Source: Rhodospirillales bacterium
GTDB taxonomy: Bacteria > Pseudomonadota > Alphaproteobacteria > Rhodospirillales > UBA2165
DNA length: 64,000 nt
Assembly (NCBI GenBank): GCA_022823235.1
Contig: JAJDXO010000030.1
Span: 62,001-126,000 of the forward strand
Direction of reading: 5' to 3'
A model generated the notes under the pieces. The model searched no databases and was not told where the DNA came from. It saw nothing but the letters and a program-made list of their open reading frames with translations. The translations under genes were made by a program, and so were the position numbers. Positions 58,311 to 64,000 of this stretch are shown here, one piece after another (positions within the stretch are counted from its first letter, which is position 1; every line of letters starts with the position of its first letter).

Positions 58311-58331
58311 CCGACCCTAGGGGAGAAGGAC

Positions 58332-59261
58332 ATGGCCAACAGCGTCATCATCACCTGCGCCGTTACCGGCTCCATCCACACGCCGACCATGTCGGACCAC
58401 CTGCCGATCTCGCCCAACGAGATCGCCGAGCAGGCCATCGGCGCGGCGGAGGCCGGGGCTTCTATCCTCCACCTGCATGCGCGGAATCCGGACGGCTCGC
58501 CGACCCCGGACCCGGACGTGTTCATGGAGTTTCTGCCCCGGATCAAGCAATCCACCGACGCGGTGGTGAACATCACCACCGGCGGCGGCCACGGCATGAC
58601 CCTGGAGGAGAGGTGCGCGGGCGCGCTGCGGGCGAGCCCCGAGATGACGTCCCTCAACATGGGCTCCATGAATTTCGGCCTATTCCCCATCCTCGACAAG
58701 CCCTACGACTGGAAGCACGAATGGGAGCCCAAGTACCTGGAGATGACCCGGGACTTCATCTTCCGCAATACCTTCAAGGACATCGAATGGGTGCTGAAGG
58801 AGCTCGGCGAGGGCCATGGCGTGCGCTTCGAGTTCGAATGCTACGACATGGGGCATCTCTACAATCTCGCCCACTTCATCGACCGGGGCCTGATCGAGCC
58901 GCCGGTGTTCGTTCAGACCATCTTCGGCATCCTGGGCGGTATCGGCGCCGACATCGAAAACCTGGTTCACATGCGCCGCATCGCCAACAAGCTGTTCGGC
59001 GAGGAAAACTACGAATGGTCGATCCTGGCCGCCGGCCGCCACCAGATGAGCTTCGTCACCACCGGCGCCATCCTGGGCGGCAACGTCCGGGTGGGCCTCG
59101 AGGACTCGCTCTATATCGGCAAGGGCGCGCTTGCGGAATCCAACGCCGATCAGGTGGCCAAAATCCGCCGCATCGTCGAGGACCTGTCCCTCGACGTGGC
59201 GACGCCCGCCGAAGCCCGCGAGCGCCTCAGGCTCAAGGGCGGCGACCAGGTGAAGTTCTAG
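58332..59261 (+). CDS. BKACE (DUF849, 3-keto-5-aminohexanoate cleavage enzyme)-family protein
   Basis: VIITCAVTGSIHTPTMSDHLPISPNEIAEQAIGAAEAGASILHLHARNPDGSPTPDPDVFMEFLPRI... GGNVRVGLEDSLYIGKG. Confidence 0.95.
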   Translation: MANSVIITCAVTGSIHTPTMSDHLPISPNEIAEQAIGAAEAGASILHLHARNPDGSPTPDPDVFMEFLPRIKQSTDAVVNITTGGGHGMTLEERCAGALRASPEMTSLNMGSMNFGLFPILDKPYDWKHEWEPKYLEMTRDFIFRNTFKDIEWVLKELGEGHGVRFEFECYDMGHLYNLAHFIDRGLIEPPVFVQTIFGILGGIGADIENLVHMRRIANKLFGEENYEWSILAAGRHQMSFVTTGAILGGNVRVGLEDSLYIGKGALAESNADQVAKIRRIVEDLSLDVATPAEARERLRLKGGDQVKF

Positions 59262-59285
59262 GGGCTAATCCCCGCCCGGGGACTA

Positions 59286-59651
59286 TCATGAATTTGGGCT
59301 CAGTTGGGACAAGACGTAGTTGGCTAGTACCTTGTCCCAGGTCCCGCCATTGGGAAGTTTTACTCCACAACGATTTAGTTCAGCGGCCAAGTTACCCCCC
59401 TTAATTTTGAGCGAACCGCTAAGTGACATAATGAATGGGCCGACCTCGGCCAAATACTCGGGGGTTATTCTTGCCACCTGGACCCGCCGTTGGAGCTGGA
59501 GGGCGGGCGCCAACCCAGTCCGGCGGATGCTAGCATTTTTTAATTTCTTGCTGCTACGTTTGAGTTTTGTTTTATCGCGGTTGAGTGATCTCTCCAAAGC
59601 CAAGTCATGCCGAGTGTCTCGTTGACTAAATTTGGAAGAGGATTTGTACAT
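59286..59651 (-). pseudogene. Recombinase/resolvase C-terminal-like fragment
   Basis: EYLAEVGPFIMSLSGSLKIKGGNLAAELNRCGVKLPNGGTWDKVLANYVLSQL matches the usual '..IA..LN.RGI.TP.GG.W....V..VL.RL' tail of serine recombinases; no N-terminal catalytic domain present. Confidence 0.5.
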
Positions 59652-59794
59652 TGGCTAACCCACAGTCGATAGAATACGGACTAGTTGATAAACTATAGGT
59701 ACTCATATTTCTACCCCTGACATTTGTCAGTCATTACACAGATTTGATTGTAGCTACTCGACCCTAGGCTGGCGAAGCACAGTTGGCGTTAGTT

Positions 59795-61519
59795 TCATCC
59801 CGTAGCATTTGGAATTTCTAGCCGCTCAAGTATCGGTTCGATGCGGTCACGATCAAAGCCGCTGACCATCAGATGGTATGGGCGCCCACTCGCCTTGAAT
59901 ATCTCTATGCCGTCCCCCCAAACCCTAAACCGGATTATGTCGTCCACTCTAATGGATAGATTTTTCTTTTCACCTGAGCAAATTATCCTATGGCTGGTTA
60001 GCAGAATTCTCCCCTCGTCAATTTTTTGCCATTCGTCATAAGAAACCACTCTGGATTGGGTTCCACCGACAAGAGCGCGTACGCCCCCACCAACCGGTAC
60101 ACTAAATCCGCCTCCAGTGTGTCCAATGCGACGAGTTTTTGTCCTCTCCTGGTACCAACCTCCTATACAGTCGTAGTGGCAGGTTTCCTTCTTTTGAAGC
60201 CGAACACCATCCACGCTTTTGATAACTGGCAACTGGCAATTCTTGAGTACCCAAATATCGCGTCTTAGGCTGAGATTGGCTTCCAATGAGGTCTCCAATT
60301 TTATGCGCGCATTGGTCTGTCGTTGGCACGCACGCAACAAATGAAAGTGCTCTGGAGAAAAGACATCGAATGAAAGAATATAAGATGCCAAGTTGCGGCA
60401 CACGTAGCGAGCAAACTTCAGATATATGCCATCGATAGTCTCTTGCTCCAACGCCAGAGTATCAACGACATCATTTATTGGCTCCCACGAATCGGTTTCT
60501 CCCAGAGTTACTGATTGGCCGTGGACTTTCCACGCTTCGCTCAACCACTCATAGAGATACGGCTCCAAGAATTCCTTTCTAACCCGATGCATAACTCCGG
60601 GCGTTAGTCCTGCGAGTTCAAAAACGGTTTGAAGCGACTGGTGGATATCCCGTGAGTAATAACTGGGTAAGGTTTCGGAGAACTTGGCTAATGCAATCTC
60701 CTGAGTCGTCAGACCGTTTGCGGCAGCCTCCCAATACCAATCCAAATAGTTTCTATATAGTTCCTTCAAAGACCCATCATCGATAGATGACCCGAATCGT
60801 TTCGACGACTTATAGAATTTACGTAGCGCCAAAACGTCGACCTCCTTGACTTTCGTCGGAGTCCCGGCCTTAGAAATCAAATTATTCAGCTCAATCAGGA
60901 AGTTGGCGCGTGGTGCTCTATTGAACAGCCTATCGACTAGGGATTTGCTTTCGAGGGTTTGGGTCTGAAACGGTGCGGGACCTGATCTCGGTGGGCTGGA
61001 ACCTTTATTCAAAGGAAATGGTGAGGGCTTATCCGGCACCTCGGACCGTAAGATTTCTATAGTGGGAATACTGCTCGTTTTTGGTCTGTTGCTGCCAGCA
61101 CACTCAAAGTCGACAAAACAAGCTATCTCCAAAGACTCATTGATCGCGTCTGAAATAACAGAGCTTGAGTTGATGTACTGGTCGTTTGTTGGATGAGCCT
61201 CTGAGAATTCCAACAACCAAATGTACGTCATTCCCGCATTAAGCCGAACCGCTAAGTCCAACTTGGTGTCCAAACACGTCTCAGTTAGTTCCCAAATGCC
61301 TACTGCACAAAATGATTCCTCGAATAAATTTCCACCTCTTTCGTCAGATTCATACAAACCTGAGGCGAAGTCCTCCAGACTAGCTCGGAGTCCTAAATCC
61401 GAAACCTTGCTAATTTCCTCGCTCAAAGCTTGAAAGAATTTATTGTCAGGTGACATCTCGTGACCTGCTCTGTCGATTAGTCCAGCTTGAATGTAGTGCA
61501 TCATCCGTTTTTCCTCCAT
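59795..61519 (-). CDS. Hypothetical protein, C-terminal PH/GRAM-like region
   Basis: 574-aa ORF in lower-GC DNA; C-term IDEGRILLTSHRIICSGEKKNLSIRVDDIIRFRVWGDGIEIFKASGRPYHLMVSGFDRDRIEPILERL. Confidence 0.7.
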   Translation of the reverse strand: MEEKRMMHYIQAGLIDRAGHEMSPDNKFFQALSEEISKVSDLGLRASLEDFASGLYESDERGGNLFEESFCAVGIWELTETCLDTKLDLAVRLNAGMTYIWLLEFSEAHPTNDQYINSSSVISDAINESLEIACFVDFECAGSNRPKTSSIPTIEILRSEVPDKPSPFPLNKGSSPPRSGPAPFQTQTLESKSLVDRLFNRAPRANFLIELNNLISKAGTPTKVKEVDVLALRKFYKSSKRFGSSIDDGSLKELYRNYLDWYWEAAANGLTTQEIALAKFSETLPSYYSRDIHQSLQTVFELAGLTPGVMHRVRKEFLEPYLYEWLSEAWKVHGQSVTLGETDSWEPINDVVDTLALEQETIDGIYLKFARYVCRNLASYILSFDVFSPEHFHLLRACQRQTNARIKLETSLEANLSLRRDIWVLKNCQLPVIKSVDGVRLQKKETCHYDCIGGWYQERTKTRRIGHTGGGFSVPVGGGVRALVGGTQSRVVSYDEWQKIDEGRILLTSHRIICSGEKKNLSIRVDDIIRFRVWGDGIEIFKASGRPYHLMVSGFDRDRIEPILERLEIPNATG

Positions 61520-61671
61520 GGGGATGATGCTTTTTGGTGCTGGTGGCCTGTAGCCAAGGGCTCAATGTGGCCACTTCGTGTTGCAAGGCCCCGGCCCCGA
61601 TTTGAACCGAAAGGCGACTTCATGCGAACATGGCCATCGGGTGAAGCGGAGACTGTCGCTGGGGCGATCCG

Positions 61672-61977
61672 ATGGCCGACACCGACCTCAAGCCTAAGAC
61701 CGAGACCAAGAAGAAGACGCAGCGCCCGCGTCTCTACAAGGTCATCCTGCTGAACGACGACTACACGCCCAGGGAGTTCGTCGTCGTGGTATTGAAAAAG
61801 GTCTTCCGGATGAGCGAGGAGGAGGCGCTGCATGTGATGATGACGGCCCACACCAGGGATGTTTGCGTCGTCGCCGTCTATACCAAGGACGTGGCGGAGA
61901 CCAAGGCCACCGAGGCCACCGATCTGGGTCGCGAGAACGGCTATCCCTTGATGTTCACCACCGAACCGGAAGAGTAG
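61672..61977 (+). CDS. clpS: ATP-dependent Clp protease adaptor protein ClpS
   Basis: RPRLYKVILLNDDYTPREFVVVVLKKVFRMSEEEALHVMMTAHTRDVCVVAVYTKDVAETKATEATDLGRENGYPLMFTTEPEE. Confidence 0.96.
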   Translation: MADTDLKPKTETKKKTQRPRLYKVILLNDDYTPREFVVVVLKKVFRMSEEEALHVMMTAHTRDVCVVAVYTKDVAETKATEATDLGRENGYPLMFTTEPEE

Positions 61978-61986
61978 GCGGGTTTC

Positions 61987-62373
61987 GTGAGCGACGATCT
62001 GGATGCCGTCCGCCGCACCGCCCGGGAAGCCTATGACAGGGGCGATTTCCGATCGGCCATCGAACACCTCTCGGCGGTGATCAACATTCTCGGTCCCAAC
62101 AGCCGGGCGGCGGTGGAGGATCAGGTGACGCTCGCCCGGTACCTGTCCGCGGTGGCCGATTACGACGCCGCGCTCAGCGTGCTGACCCATGCCGAGCGGC
62201 ATCTGCCGGTCGATGCCGGCCTCCTGGTCGACAAGGGGATCGTATTGGCCCGGCTGGAGCGTTTCGAGGAGGCCGAGGCGGTGCTCCAAAGCGCGCTGGC
62301 GGCGGGCGCCGACGATCCCGGCCTCTTCGACGCCCTCGCCGGCGTTTCGGCGCGGCTCGGGAAGAACCGGTAG
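61987..62373 (+). CDS. Tetratricopeptide-repeat-like protein
   Basis: AREAYDRGDFRSAIEHLSAVINILGPNSRAAVEDQVTLARYLSAVADYDAALSVLTHAERHLPVDAGLLVDKGIVLARLERFEEAEAVLQSAL; GTG start. Confidence 0.8.
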   Translation: MSDDLDAVRRTAREAYDRGDFRSAIEHLSAVINILGPNSRAAVEDQVTLARYLSAVADYDAALSVLTHAERHLPVDAGLLVDKGIVLARLERFEEAEAVLQSALAAGADDPGLFDALAGVSARLGKNR

Positions 62374-62442
62374 ACCCGCCGCTTCGGCGCGTCGGCCGGA
62401 ACGTGGCGGTGGCCGAGGGCTGAATGATCAATTGTGGACGAT

Positions 62443-63657
62443 TTATCCTTGGTCAAAAATGCGTTCAATGCGATGGAGAAACGTATTCACGAATGCATTC
62501 GAACCGGCTGCCAGGAATGACTTTATTTCCTCCCGATAGGCTGTGTCGTAGATGTTGGAAAACCGCTTTTTGACAAGAATCCGATACTTCCCGTTATCGC
62601 TCTGCCACTCGACAGGCAAATTCAGTTCTCGATCTATTTGACTCCGCTCCTCCCGCAGCGAGGCATAGGCCCTATCGCCGAAATCTCCCCTGTAGAAGGT
62701 TAGGTAAACGCCGACTTCGTTCTTTGCCTTGGAGAAATATATTGTGATCCAAGATTGATCCCCGGCCCTTGGTATAATGAATACGTTGCCAATCTTGGTC
62801 GGGTTGGGCAGCGGTTGAGATACGTCGTCCAGCCGCAGTTCTGCCAGGAACTCGGTCCAGAAGTCCTGATAAAAGCGTTGCAGATTCGTTAATTCTTCGT
62901 CCTCCAACATTTCATCGGCTTGGTCACGGGCTCGGAGGCCTTCGTCGGCAAGTTCGATAACCGAACGTTTAACAATTACAGATTGAGCAATGACTCGTGG
63001 CTGAAGCAGTCGGCCACGTTCCGGCACTTCATAGACTCCCATCTCAACGAGACCGAATGTGAATTGAAGGGTTGCATTCTGATCAAGGAATTCGGTGATC
63101 GCGCCGACACCCTCACGGATACCGTCACCGACGATGAGCAATAAGAAGTCGCCGGTGCGCAGTGAGCGAGATACACCATCGACGAAGGAAGTCTCGTCGA
63201 CGTCAGGGTGCGCGCGCTTTACTGCCTCGAACACATAGTTGCCGGGTTCACCCGCTGCGCGGGACACCTCGCGCTGTAGGTCTTCGTAGGACCAACGGGC
63301 GATTTCCTTTGCGTAGTCCAATATCTGTCCGATTACTTCCCGTCTAGCTTCCGGATTGCGCCACAGTTTCGCTTCGACAAGGACCAGGCGGCCTTCGGGG
63401 GTCGCATAGAGAACGTCGATGTATCCGGCGGGTGTTGACACCTCTCGGGCCAACGGGACCAAGCCCAAAAAACTTTGGTTGATCTCGGAAATTGGAAGAC
63501 ATGCTGGATGGCGAAACATAATGTCCTGCAACCAGCTCTCGTCATAGCCGGACGCCCGGCTGCCAACATCCAGCGGCGTCCGGGTGAGCGGGCACTCAGA
63601 ACCGTCTGGACCGATTAGGACCGGGGTTGCGTATTGGTTTACCATCGCGTCTTCCAT
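62443..63657 (-). CDS. PD-(D/E)XK nuclease-like domain protein
   Basis: TPAGYIDVLYATPEGRLVLVEAKLWRNPEARREVIGQILDYAKEIARW: D-x(n)-ExK spacing of restriction-endonuclease-like folds. Confidence 0.75.
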   Translation of the reverse strand: MEDAMVNQYATPVLIGPDGSECPLTRTPLDVGSRASGYDESWLQDIMFRHPACLPISEINQSFLGLVPLAREVSTPAGYIDVLYATPEGRLVLVEAKLWRNPEARREVIGQILDYAKEIARWSYEDLQREVSRAAGEPGNYVFEAVKRAHPDVDETSFVDGVSRSLRTGDFLLLIVGDGIREGVGAITEFLDQNATLQFTFGLVEMGVYEVPERGRLLQPRVIAQSVIVKRSVIELADEGLRARDQADEMLEDEELTNLQRFYQDFWTEFLAELRLDDVSQPLPNPTKIGNVFIIPRAGDQSWITIYFSKAKNEVGVYLTFYRGDFGDRAYASLREERSQIDRELNLPVEWQSDNGKYRILVKKRFSNIYDTAYREEIKSFLAAGSNAFVNTFLHRIERIFDQG

Positions 63658-63794
63658 TCCTTGGACTAAGTGATGTCTGCGGCCCCTTAGGATAGGACTT
63701 CGGACAAGGCCCGACGAGATCGAATATCCAACCAGCGGTAGCGACTTGCTTGGCGGCCGGAACGCGGCGACGCGTGACTGAGCGTGGGAAGAAA

Positions 63795-63870
63795 TGGCGT
63801 CCCCAGGGGGACTCGAACCCCCGTTTTCGGCGTGAGAGGCCGATGTCCTAGGCCGCTAGACGATGGGGAC
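63795..63870 (-). tRNA. tRNA-Glu (anticodon CTC)
   Basis: Reverse complement GTCCCCATCGTCTAGCGGCCTAGGACATCGGCCTCTCACGCCGAAAACGGGGGTTCGAGTCCCCCTGGGGACGCCA folds as a cloverleaf with encoded CCA and GTTCGAG T-loop. Confidence 0.95.
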
Positions 63871-63910
63871 GGCGCAAAAGGGCGCTCGTCTTAACCCATT
63901 TGGCCCCCCG

Positions 63911-63950
63911 GGATCAAGTGGGATCAAGTGGCATCGAGCGGCATCAGGTG
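63911..63950. repeat. Short degenerate tandem repeat, 10-nt period x4
   Basis: GGATCAAGTG GGATCAAGTG GCATCGAGCG GCATCAGGTG. Confidence 0.7.
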
Positions 63951-64000
63951 ACTCCGGCGATCAAAATCCGCTGACGGCGCCGTCCACCCGAAGCTCGATC

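Noticed and set aside
59305-59339. 9-bp inverted repeat TGGGACAAG/CTTGTCCCA
   Set aside because: Lies inside the recombinase-like fragment; no second copy found nearby, so an attachment-site interpretation is unsupported.
1-64000. CRISPR arrays, complete transposons, rRNA genes, prophage modules
   Set aside because: Looked for regularly spaced repeats, transposase motifs with flanking inverted repeats, and rRNA or phage structural signatures; none found.

Overview
This is a 64 kb, high-GC window, probably from an alphaproteobacterium (inferred from gene content). It is dominated by a catabolic and transport neighbourhood. That neighbourhood includes two molybdenum-hydroxylase operons, one with a split Mo subunit in F-S-L-M order. 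There are four solute-uptake systems: two TctABC, one SsuABC/NMT1-type and one LivKHMGF. Other enzymes include a LigB-type dioxygenase, FAH, enoyl-CoA hydratase, CaiB, epimerase, amidase, cyclase and BKACE families, plus several Gfo/Idh/MocA and 3-hydroxyisobutyrate-dehydrogenase-like proteins and two GntR regulators. The most striking signal is at 26489..27109. A FrnE/DsbA-family thioredoxin-fold gene has an in-frame TGA exactly where the first catalytic Cys of its CPWC motif belongs (YV-U-PWCYL), and a bacterial-SECIS-like hairpin follows immediately. This is a candidate selenoprotein that the ORF track breaks up. A second signal is a perfect 14-bp palindrome, GTCTTATATAAGAC, recurring (with near copies) in front of several transporter and dehydrogenase transcription units, which suggests a local GntR-type regulon. 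The right end (about 59.3-63.9 kb) holds a lower-GC segment with a recombinase-like fragment and an orphan 574-aa protein, then clpS, a TPR protein, a PD-(D/E)XK-like protein and tRNA-Glu. All family calls come from reading the translations; no database search was run.
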